A DNA stretch of 5,404 nucleotides from Anaerolineae bacterium. GTDB lineage: Bacteria > Chloroflexota > Anaerolineae > Aggregatilineales > Phototrophicaceae. The notes beneath the pieces are model-generated. The model saw nothing but the letters and a program-made list of their open reading frames with translations. It was not told the origin of the DNA and did not search any database. Each line of letters begins with the position of its first letter. Position 1 is the stretch's first letter. A program made the position numbers and the translations under genes. Location: assembly GCA_025454675.1 (NCBI GenBank), contig JALONZ010000183.1, positions 1 to 5,404 of the forward strand, read 5' to 3'. Positions 1 through 5,345 of this stretch are shown piece by piece.

Positions 1-727
1 AACACCCCGTTGTATCCAATAATTTTGCCTTCATGCGTGAACTCACCACCAACCAAGACGGCATCAAGACCATCAACCTGCTCAAAAATGCGCCAGAGGA
101 TAGCGTGGTCATGGTCACATGGGGACGAATCATTTTGCGGCAGGCATCGGGCGCGATTTGACAGGCGAATTAGCACACATCACCCTCGTTGACCATAAAG
201 CCGATTATGCAAAAATTTTGGCGGATGGCAAACGCCTCATCACACCTGATTACACATTTTATACCCAACCACCCGCTTGGTGGGAAGCACGCTTGGGGCG
301 CATTTATCCCGTTGCAGTCGCGCCGAATTTGGTGGAAATCCGCACCTCCCCCACCCTAGCCGATAATCCGCCCGCAGAAGGCATTATCGCACAAGATTAT
401 CATGTGGTGTGTGGCGATACGATTCATTTATATGTGACATGGGTGTCGGCGGATGTGCCAGATGAAGATTTGCGCGTGTTTGTGCATGGACTCAATGACA
501 AGGGGCAGATGATGGCACAAGGCGACCAACCCGCGCCCGTGTATCTGTGGCGACCCATGACGACATGGGTGGCGGGTGAATTGGTGACAGATATTTATCC
601 CGTCATCCCATTTGAGGGGCTTATCAATGTCTCGCCCCAATTGGTACGTTTCGGATTGTATCGGGTAACAGGTGGCAAATTTGAAAATGTGGTGGAATAC
701 GAAACGGCGGTGAATTGTGAAAAATAA
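1..727 (+). CDS. C-terminal part of a probable membrane glycosyltransferase-type protein, 5'-truncated and frameshifted
   Basis: The window starts inside this gene. Frame 3 (from base 3) reads 41 protein-like residues, ending in APEDSVVMVTWG, and then runs into nonsense and a stop. The coding signal continues in frame 2 as TNHFAAGIGRDLTGELAH and runs to the TAA at 725-727, giving about 241 visible residues. The join is at the G run at 121-124, so one base appears to be missing. The ATG at 119 is the first in-frame start of the second piece but has no Shine-Dalgarno and would cut a domain, so I do not take it as the true start. The last ~100 residues (about 395-705) alternate beta-strand-like segments (IHLYVTWVSADVP, LRVFVHGLNDKGQ, LVRFGLYRVTGGKF). 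This resembles the beta-sandwich found after the membrane part of Chloroflexota GT39/DUF2723-like proteins. No membrane helix is visible in this fragment, so the family call is inference. It may be a pseudogene or a sequencing error. Confidence 0.6.
120..125 (+). other. Apparent -1 frameshift site at a G homopolymer
   Basis: The sequence TGGGGACGAAT reads Trp-Gly-Arg in the upstream frame and Gly-Thr-Asn in the downstream frame. Adding one G restores a continuous ...VTWG-TNHF... reading. There is no X-XXY-YYZ slippery heptamer, and I see no obvious stimulatory hairpin directly after it. An indel, either real or from a homopolymer sequencing error, is therefore more likely than programmed frameshifting. 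Confidence 0.65.
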
Positions 728-762
728 ATTTTCTACGAATAACCGTAAGAGCTTGACCTGTC

Positions 763-790
763 GTAGGGGCTTGCCATGGCAAGCCCCTAC
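763..790. repeat. 28-nt perfect palindrome, copy 1
   Basis: The half-site GTAGGGGCTTGCCA is followed directly by its exact reverse complement, with the centre at CCATGG. As RNA it would form a 12-bp stem with a CATG loop. It lies between the stop of the upstream gene (727) and the lipoprotein start (825). An identical copy is at 1613-1640. No T tract follows, so it is not a standard intrinsic terminator. It is best read as an interspersed REP/MITE-like palindromic element. If translated it gives RGLPWQAP, which explains the spurious N-terminal extension of the next reading frame. Confidence 0.9.
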
Positions 791-804
791 AGGGATGACA
801 ACAC

Positions 805-820
805 ACACGATATATCGTGT
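805..820. repeat. 16-nt perfect palindrome just upstream of the lipoprotein start
   Basis: ACACGATATATCGTGT is an exact palindrome that ends 4 nt before the ATG at 825. It occupies the place where a Shine-Dalgarno would be expected, and none is visible. It could be a second type of interspersed palindrome, an operator for a dimeric regulator, or a hairpin affecting translation. The sequence alone does not decide between these. Confidence 0.6.
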
Positions 821-824
821 CCAC

Positions 825-1616
825 ATGCGCCATTTGATATTGGGAATTGTGATTATCTTATTATCTGCCTGCGAGACGGTGTATGTGCCACCGCAAACCG
901 CGCCCACGCTCACCCCACCGCCGATTGTGCGCCAATTAGCCACCCCCGCCCCAACCAATACGTTAGATGCGGTGGCAATGGTCGCAACACAGCAAGCCAA
1001 CGCGCCAACACCCATCCGCACACCCACCCCAACACCGACAATCACGCCGTATGTGGGTGTCTTTTTGGGCGAAGTGGTGGAAGAATTGAATATCCCCAAT
1101 CCTGCCGATTTTAATATCCCGCCCACCGCAATCAATAGCATCCCACTGATTTGTGGATTTGAAGTAGACCCCGTATTTGGCGATGATTGGGAGGATGACC
1201 ATCAATCGGCACTCAAATGTCCCATTCAAGAACGTTTCGGGTTTAATGGGCGCGGGCAAATTTTTGAAGGTGGCGCGATGTATTTACGCATCGAGACCAA
1301 CGAAGTTTGGGCAATTTCACCCGGTGAAAGTGCAATTAACGGGGCGTATTGGTATGAAGGACAGCCGAATCCTGCCGTTGTACCCGGTGCGATTATCGCG
1401 CCAGCAGGTCGGTTTATCCCAACGGGTTATTTAGGGTCGGTTTGGGCGAGTTTAGTCCCTGTTCAGCAAGCACTCGGATTAGGCTTATTGCCAGAAGGTG
1501 ATATTCCCGTCAATGTGCAACGGTTTGATGGTGGGTCATTATTTTTAGATGTCAGCGCAGGGCAAGTATTCGTCTTGTTATTAGATGGCACGGCATTCGG
1601 ACCCTATCGCCCGTAG
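825..1616 (+). CDS. Extracytoplasmic lipoprotein with Thr/Pro linker and internal beta-type repeat
   Basis: This is a 263-residue protein of unknown function. Residues 1-16 (MRHLILGIVIILLSAC) are a clear lipoprotein signal, with lipobox LSAC and Cys16 as the lipidation site, so the mature protein should be membrane-anchored outside the cytoplasm. This fixes the start at 825. Longer in-frame starts at GTG 717 or ATG 795 would bury the signal, and the 717 start would also translate the palindrome at 763-790. Residues ~22-76 are a Pro/Thr/Ala-rich linker. The globular part (~77-263) has Cys110 and Cys132, which could form a disulfide. It also holds two related segments that align without gaps: 145-164 (QIFEGGAMYLRIETNEVWAI) and 232-251 (QRFDGGSLFLDVSAGQVFVL). 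This pattern recalls the short W/F-G-rich repeats of other Chloroflexota secreted proteins, but I cannot name a family. The TAG stop (1614-1616) lies inside the second 28-nt palindrome. Confidence 0.8.
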   Translation: MRHLILGIVIILLSACETVYVPPQTAPTLTPPPIVRQLATPAPTNTLDAVAMVATQQANAPTPIRTPTPTPTITPYVGVFLGEVVEELNIPNPADFNIPPTAINSIPLICGFEVDPVFGDDWEDDHQSALKCPIQERFGFNGRGQIFEGGAMYLRIETNEVWAISPGESAINGAYWYEGQPNPAVVPGAIIAPAGRFIPTGYLGSVWASLVPVQQALGLGLLPEGDIPVNVQRFDGGSLFLDVSAGQVFVLLLDGTAFGPYRP

Positions 1617-1640
1617 GGGCTTGCCATGGCAAGCCCCTAC
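1613..1640. repeat. 28-nt perfect palindrome, copy 2, overlapping the lipoprotein stop codon
   Basis: It is identical base for base to the element at 763-790. Bases 1614-1616 (TAG of its GTAGGGGC end) are the stop codon of the lipoprotein gene. The flanks of the two copies differ (agggatgac after copy 1, aaacacaat after copy 2), so the conserved unit is the palindrome itself. It could form a 3'-end hairpin on the lipoprotein mRNA and protect it or slow decay. No T tract follows it. Confidence 0.9.
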
Positions 1641-1682
1641 AAACACAATTAGCTACTATTTTATCGTTTTCGATGAACAAAA

Positions 1683-1686
1683 AGGA
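1683..1686 (+). promoter_or_regulatory. Shine-Dalgarno of the secreted repeat protein
   Basis: AGGA lies 7 nt before the ATG at 1694 but only 4 nt before the ATG at 1691. The two ATGs are adjacent and in frame. The spacing favours 1694, which drops one N-terminal Met. Confidence 0.6.
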
Positions 1687-1693
1687 ATGAATG

Positions 1694-2647
1694 ATGCGTC
1701 AACTCAAATTGCTTATCATCACCGTTATCTGCTTATTCGCCATCACATGGGCAATGGGGCAAGAACCCGTCACAACACCCCCACCCGACCCGATGGGAGA
1801 ACCAACACCCGCCGAAATCACACCCGAAGCCGCGCCAGATGTGACCGTGCAACCCATCCAACCCAGTGATACCGCATTGCTCCTTTCGGCGCGGAGTGAC
1901 CTCGAAAATTTTGTGAATGCCACCCGCGCAGGTGTCCGTCCTGATGGTTGGACGGGCGCGATAGACATCAATGACCCAAGCCTCGCTTTGCTCATCCGCC
2001 TCGACCTTGAATTATTGGCGGGGACATTACTCGGCGCGAATACCCGTCCAGATGGATGGTTTGGTGCTGTCGCAAGTACCAATTTTGCCATCGCCCGCGA
2101 TATTCGGCATGACCTTGAATTGCTGGCGGATACCGTTTTAGGGGCAAATCGTCCTGCTGGTTGGGTGGGCGGTGAACCGATTTTCCGTTGTGACCGTAGC
2201 ACCCAAGCACTTGTACAATTATTAGAATTGAACGGTGTATTCACCCTACAAGCCGACCGCACTGCGCCCAATTTCTGTGCGCTCGCCGCCCAAGAAGCCA
2301 GCACCTTTGTCGAGGTGAATTATTTGGCAACGGGTACAGCCGTTGGGGAACGCCTTTCGACTGCATCAGCAATTATAAGTGGCGAAACAGTGAATAGTGA
2401 TTTTGCTGTCGGATTTTTAGATACCAGCGCCATCGGACGCGGGGGTGTCATCCCCAACGGCACAAGCATCCGCCCCATCGGACGCAGTTATACCCAATTC
2501 TCCAATATGATGCTGATTCAGGGTGATGGATTTGTGTTGTTTATTGATTACCTGTTCACCACCGTGACCGATGATGTGTTTGAAGCGTTGCCCGATGTGA
2601 ATACATTGGAATTTACGGTTAATTGCGATGCTGAATGGTGCAGTTAA
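1694..2647 (+). CDS. Secreted protein with three ~35-residue DLE...RPxGWxG repeats
   Basis: This is a 317-residue protein of unknown function. Residues 1-22 form a signal peptide (MRQLKLLIITVICLFAITWA, then MG), with a likely signal peptidase I cut after AMG, before QEP. Residues 23-58 are a Pro-rich linker. Three tandem repeats follow, at about 61-90, 96-126 and 132-160. DLE falls at 69, 104 and 140, and RPDGW, RPDGW and RPAGW at 82, 118 and 153, a period of 35-36. A weaker fourth start may lie at ~170 (TQALVQLLELNG). The rest (~200-317) looks like a separate, probably beta-rich domain ending in VNCDAEWCS. Cys166, 195, 311 and 316 could form disulfides. I have seen similar DLELLAD/GW repeats in Chloroflexota secreted proteins but know no assigned role. 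It lies 77 nt after the lipoprotein stop, so co-transcription is possible, although the palindrome lies between them. The adjacent ATG at 1691 is the alternative start. Confidence 0.8.
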   Translation: MRQLKLLIITVICLFAITWAMGQEPVTTPPPDPMGEPTPAEITPEAAPDVTVQPIQPSDTALLLSARSDLENFVNATRAGVRPDGWTGAIDINDPSLALLIRLDLELLAGTLLGANTRPDGWFGAVASTNFAIARDIRHDLELLADTVLGANRPAGWVGGEPIFRCDRSTQALVQLLELNGVFTLQADRTAPNFCALAAQEASTFVEVNYLATGTAVGERLSTASAIISGETVNSDFAVGFLDTSAIGRGGVIPNGTSIRPIGRSYTQFSNMMLIQGDGFVLFIDYLFTTVTDDVFEALPDVNTLEFTVNCDAEWCS

Positions 2648-2653
2648 TATCTT

Positions 2654-2688
2654 ATGGACGACATACGCGCTTGGCGCTAGTCGTCCAT
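2654..2688. repeat. Imperfect inverted repeat (hairpin) after the secreted repeat protein
   Basis: The arms ATGGACGAC (2654-2662) and GTCGTCCAT (2680-2688) pair over 9 bp. Inside, GCGC (2667-2670) pairs with GCGC (2674-2677) around a TTG loop, and a short TA/TA pairing with single-base bulges can connect the two stems. It starts 6 nt after the stop at 2647. No run of T follows, so it is a poor intrinsic terminator. It could be a 3'-end stabiliser or another dispersed palindromic element, unrelated in sequence to the 28-nt palindromes. Confidence 0.65.
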
Positions 2689-2740
2689 TACATAACACAT
2701 GTTTTATGGGTGTAATGATGGATTAAAAAAGTATGTAGTA

Positions 2741-2744
2741 GAGG
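2741..2744 (+). promoter_or_regulatory. Shine-Dalgarno deciding the DinB-like start
   Basis: GAGG (within AGAGGAAA) lies 5 nt before the ATG at 2750. The earlier in-frame ATG at 2699 sits next to the hairpin and lacks a ribosome-binding site. It would add 17 residues of low-complexity appearance. Confidence 0.7.
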
Positions 2745-2749
2745 AAAAT

Positions 2750-3226
2750 ATGAATAGCCTAATTGAAACTGAATTCCCGTTGAGAGAAGCTCAAAATCTG
2801 CGCTACTACCTGATGGATATACTCACAGACAATGACTTGGCATATAAACTACCGGGTGATAATCCGACACTCGGTGAATTATGCAGAGAGATAGGTGAAA
2901 TTGAATACCGTTATATCCAGTCTTTCAAAACATTCAGTTATGACAGGACATATCACACTGATAAACCAGAGTTAGCAACCAGTGTCGTGCATTTGAAGGC
3001 ATGGTACACGGCATTGGATGAAGAATTTGAAGTGATAATAAGCGCGTTTTCTGAAGAAACTCTGCACAATAAGCAAATTGACAGAGGGCATGGTTTCACA
3101 CCATCTCTATATGTACAGTTTCATATTTATCGTGAAGCATTACTGATGTTCTACGCCAAAGCGAGTGTTTACCTTAAGGCACTTCAAAAACCCGTTAGTC
3201 TTGAGTGGCAAATTGCGATTGGATGA
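2750..3226 (+). CDS. DinB/YfiT-like helical-bundle protein, AT-rich
   Basis: This is a 158-residue soluble protein without a signal peptide. Its pattern of long amphipathic helices, with LGELCREIGEIEYRYIQSF at 41-59 and QFHIYREALLMFYAKASVYL at 123-142, fits the DinB/YfiT-like four-helix bundle. Known members include thiol-dependent transferases and many uncharacterised proteins, and they usually bind a metal through three His. Only His125 of the last-helix site is evident. The His normally found in helix 2 is absent (REIGEIE), so metal binding, and any enzyme activity resting on it, is doubtful. The start at 2750 follows a good Shine-Dalgarno; 2699 is the alternative. Base composition is lower in G+C than its neighbours: hand counts of single 60-nt lines give 24/60 (2761-2820) and 20/60 (2881-2940), against 34/60 in the preceding gene (1981-2040). 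This may mean acquisition by transfer. The TPR gene begins 41 nt downstream. Confidence 0.6.
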   Translation: MNSLIETEFPLREAQNLRYYLMDILTDNDLAYKLPGDNPTLGELCREIGEIEYRYIQSFKTFSYDRTYHTDKPELATSVVHLKAWYTALDEEFEVIISAFSEETLHNKQIDRGHGFTPSLYVQFHIYREALLMFYAKASVYLKALQKPVSLEWQIAIG

Positions 3227-3267
3227 TTTTATTGTATATCTGCTACAAAATAACGGAGTGACACCCC

Positions 3268-3789
3268 ATGTCCAAATTGCAACAACGACTCGGATTGAAT
3301 CGGTATGATGCCGATACCGAATACAAATTATCCATTCAATATTATCTCAAACGGCAACTGACAGAAGCCATTCTATCAGTCGAGAAAGCCATTAACCTGT
3401 TGCCCACCAATGCCGAATATGTGGCGGCGCGTGGCTTTTATTATTTGGAAGATGGCGCAGAAAAAGAGGCAAAGCGCGATTTTGAAAAGGCGTTGGAATT
3501 ATTCGCTTATGAAGTGATGGCACACATGGGCTTAGGGACACTCGCCTATCGCAATGGCAAATGGGATAATGCGCTGGAACATTTCATGAATGCCCATCGT
3601 GCCGACCCCAAACGCGCCGAGACGCTGTATTACATCGCGTTGTGTCATCATCGTAAATTGCAAAATAAAGAGGCACTCGATTGGATGAGCAAAGCCCTTG
3701 CCATCATGGAAAAATCCAATGATAAGCGCAAGGGCGATGCCCAAAAGTGGGTCAAACAATTTGAAAAACTGATTAGTGGGGCATCATAA
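3268..3789 (+). CDS. Cytoplasmic TPR-repeat protein
   Basis: This is a 173-residue protein built almost entirely of tetratricopeptide repeats. Four 32-34-residue units are visible: 16-47 (ends in AINLLPT), 48-81 (YVAARGFYYLEDGAEKEAKR), 82-115 (MGLGTLAYRNGKWDNALEHF, ends ADPK) and 116-149 (LYYIALCHHRKLQNKEALDW). A charged capping helix (~150-170) closes the array. TPRs are protein-binding scaffolds, so no enzymatic role is implied and the partner is unknown. There is no signal peptide or membrane segment. The start follows GGAG at 3255-3258 with 9-nt spacing. The stop TAA (3787-3789) overlaps the 3' end of the convergent methylase/MazG gene, so no terminator fits between them. Confidence 0.85.
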   Translation: MSKLQQRLGLNRYDADTEYKLSIQYYLKRQLTEAILSVEKAINLLPTNAEYVAARGFYYLEDGAEKEAKRDFEKALELFAYEVMAHMGLGTLAYRNGKWDNALEHFMNAHRADPKRAETLYYIALCHHRKLQNKEALDWMSKALAIMEKSNDKRKGDAQKWVKQFEKLISGAS

Positions 3790-5247
3790 CCCCAGTTTTT
3801 TGCCCATATTCCAAAATTCATCCAGTTCTGCAAGCGTGAAATCGGTGAACGGTTTGCCACTCTCCGTTACCCGTTTTTCGACATATTCAAAACGCCGATA
3901 CACCTTCTCATTGGCTTTTTTCAGCGCCATTTCGGGGTCAATTTTCATCCACCGCGCCCAATTGACCATCACAAAAAATAAATCACCCACTTCTTCCATT
4001 AGATGCACAGGGTCATCCTCTGTTTGTGCCTCTAACACCTCATCCAATTCTTCACGGATTTTATCCACCACCCCTTTTACATCCGCCCAATCGAATCCAA
4101 CCCGCGCCATGCGGTCTTGATATTGCGTAGCGACCATCAACGCGGGCATCACTTTGGGAACACCCGCCAACATACTCTCGAATACATCTCCTGTATCGGC
4201 TTTTTCTTTGGCTTTGATGGCTTCCCAATTCGTGACCACCTCTTCGGCGCTATCCACGCTGACTTCATCGGGTTTCCAAACATGCGGGTGACGGCGAATC
4301 ATTTTTTCATTTACATGACGCAACACATCCGCCATATAAAATTCACCCTCATCAATCGCAATTTGGGTATGCAACACCACTTGGAGCAATAAATCGCCCA
4401 ATTCTTTCGCCAATTCTTCGGGGTCATCATCTTCAATGGCTTGAATAGCTTCATATGCCTCTTCAATCATGTATTTAATCAGGGTTTGATGGGTCTGTTT
4501 TCTATCCCACGGACACCCCTCTGGCGCACGCAAATGGGCGATAATTTCTTGGAATTGTTCAAAGCTACTCATCCCGCCCAACGCGGGCAAATAGAGCGAT
4601 GTGGTGTGTCCAATATGCTCGCTATGGTCAATTTCATACAAATGAATTTTTTCCACACGTTCATCCGATGTCCCCGCAGAATGAATCAGCATCACCTCGA
4701 ATTCATCGGGATATTGATTCATCAACGTGAGTTTCATATCCGATGCCACCATCTGGCTATATACCTGACCGATAATCGCGGGGTAATCGGGGTTAATCGG
4801 CGGATGGTGCATGGTAATCAGGTCTAACCCATCTAAGAGTTGAATCCCGTCCAGCGCATCATATCCTATCAAGCGGAGCATCGGCTCAATGTAGCTAATG
4901 CCACTGACAATTTCGATGGGGATATGTTCGGTTTTGGCGCGTGTGATTAGTTTTTGGGTGGTAGATTCGCCCACGAAGGGGTCGCCAGGGACGGCATACA
5001 CAATATCGCCATCTTTGGCGGCGGTAATGAGTGCCTCCACAATGCGGTCATACACCGCGCCAAAATTTTCTTTGGTATTATATAACCCGTCAAAAGAATG
5101 ATAGGTCGCGCCTTGTGGCAAACACGGCACACATCCGTGTTGATTGGTGCGTAAATACACCGTTTTGGCTTGTTTAAGTGTCCGCCAAGCCTTGCGTGAT
5201 AAATCGTCAATATCGCCAGGTCCAAGCCCGACTATGGTAATGGTCAT
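3784..5247 (-). CDS. yabN: YabN-type fusion: tetrapyrrole-methylase domain plus MazG nucleotide pyrophosphohydrolase
   Basis: This is a complete 487-residue protein, about the length of Bacillus subtilis YabN. Residues 1-~223 form a SAM-dependent tetrapyrrole-methylase-like domain with the glycine-rich GLGPGD loop at 7-12 and VPGDPFVGES at 86-95. Its substrate in this fusion family is not established. Residues ~229-487 are MazG. It opens with the signature LRAPEGCPWDRKQTH (239-253). The first metal site has Glu262, Glu263, Glu266 (EEAYE), Glu282 and Asp285 (ELGD). A second half repeats the pattern with Glu399, Glu400, Glu403 (EELDE), Glu419 and Asp422 (EVGD). Both Mg-binding motif sets look intact, so hydrolysis of NTPs to NMP and pyrophosphate is expected, in the cytoplasm, probably cleaning abnormal or excess nucleotides. 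The start ATG is preceded by AAGAGG at 5-nt spacing. A promoter lies upstream, after the rpsI terminator. Confidence 0.93.
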   Translation of the reverse strand: MTITIVGLGPGDIDDLSRKAWRTLKQAKTVYLRTNQHGCVPCLPQGATYHSFDGLYNTKENFGAVYDRIVEALITAAKDGDIVYAVPGDPFVGESTTQKLITRAKTEHIPIEIVSGISYIEPMLRLIGYDALDGIQLLDGLDLITMHHPPINPDYPAIIGQVYSQMVASDMKLTLMNQYPDEFEVMLIHSAGTSDERVEKIHLYEIDHSEHIGHTTSLYLPALGGMSSFEQFQEIIAHLRAPEGCPWDRKQTHQTLIKYMIEEAYEAIQAIEDDDPEELAKELGDLLLQVVLHTQIAIDEGEFYMADVLRHVNEKMIRRHPHVWKPDEVSVDSAEEVVTNWEAIKAKEKADTGDVFESMLAGVPKVMPALMVATQYQDRMARVGFDWADVKGVVDKIREELDEVLEAQTEDDPVHLMEEVGDLFFVMVNWARWMKIDPEMALKKANEKVYRRFEYVEKRVTESGKPFTDFTLAELDEFWNMGKKLGL

Positions 5248-5252
5248 ATATG

Positions 5253-5258
5253 CCTCTT
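5253..5258 (-). promoter_or_regulatory. Shine-Dalgarno of the methylase/MazG gene
   Basis: Read on the minus strand, AAGAGG lies 5 nt before the ATG (5247-5245). It is a strong site that confirms the start right at the SAM-domain N-terminus MTITIVGLGPGD. Confidence 0.8.
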
Positions 5259-5280
5259 ATGCCTTATTTTTTATTTCCAA

Positions 5281-5310
5281 ATTATAAACGGATATGTACC
5301 CCAAAAACAA
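5281..5310 (-). promoter_or_regulatory. Sigma-70-type promoter for the methylase/MazG gene
   Basis: The minus strand has a perfect TATAAT (5286-5281). It is preceded at 18 nt by TTGTTT (5310-5305), which matches 3 of 6 bases of the TTGACA consensus. Transcription would start about 20-30 nt upstream of the ATG. The -35 box abuts the rpsI terminator stem, so promoter and terminator are tightly packed. This supports separate expression of the downstream gene. Confidence 0.55.
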
Positions 5311-5336
5311 AAATTCCCCGTAAGTGGGGAATTTTT
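5303..5336 (-). terminator. Intrinsic terminator of rpsI
   Basis: Arms at 5310-5319 and 5326-5335 form a ~10-bp stem (A/T pairs outside, four C:G pairs inside) around a short GTAAGT loop. On the minus strand the stem is followed by a T-rich run (TTTTTGTTTTT, bases 5313-5303), which makes a good Rho-independent terminator 10 nt after the rpsI stop. The plus strand also has TTTTT after the stem, so it may work in both directions, though no plus-strand gene needs it here. Confidence 0.85.
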
Positions 5337-5345
5337 GGACTGCTT

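Noticed and set aside
120..125. Programmed ribosomal frameshift
   Set aside because: There is no slippery heptamer and no clear stimulatory structure or internal Shine-Dalgarno.
10..192. Small plus-strand open frame at the left edge
   Set aside because: It overlaps the frame-3/frame-2 coding signal and is compositionally odd (Ser/Arg-rich). It is a shadow frame.
763..790. Intrinsic terminator at the palindrome
   Set aside because: The stem is strong, but no T run follows on either strand and an identical copy occurs elsewhere, so an interspersed repeat fits better.
717..824. Longer lipoprotein starting at GTG 717, overlapping the upstream gene
   Set aside because: The added residues are a translation of the palindrome and its flanks, and they would place the lipoprotein signal 36 residues inside the protein.
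428..1141. 237-codon open frame on the minus strand
   Set aside because: It lies antisense to two supported genes, crosses the palindrome and has no ribosome-binding site or recognisable domain.
763..1640. CRISPR array or transposon ends
   Set aside because: There are only two copies, ~850 bp apart, with a normal gene between them and no transposase or cas gene. I also saw no target-site duplication around either copy.
1699..2304. 201-codon open frame on the minus strand
   Set aside because: It is exactly antisense to the repeat protein, which has a signal peptide, a Shine-Dalgarno and conserved repeats. The minus frame is a low-complexity shadow.
2688..2716. Promoter for the DinB-like gene (TGTAAT at 2711)
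   Set aside because: The -10-like box is fair, but no acceptable -35 box sits at 16-18 nt, so I did not annotate it.
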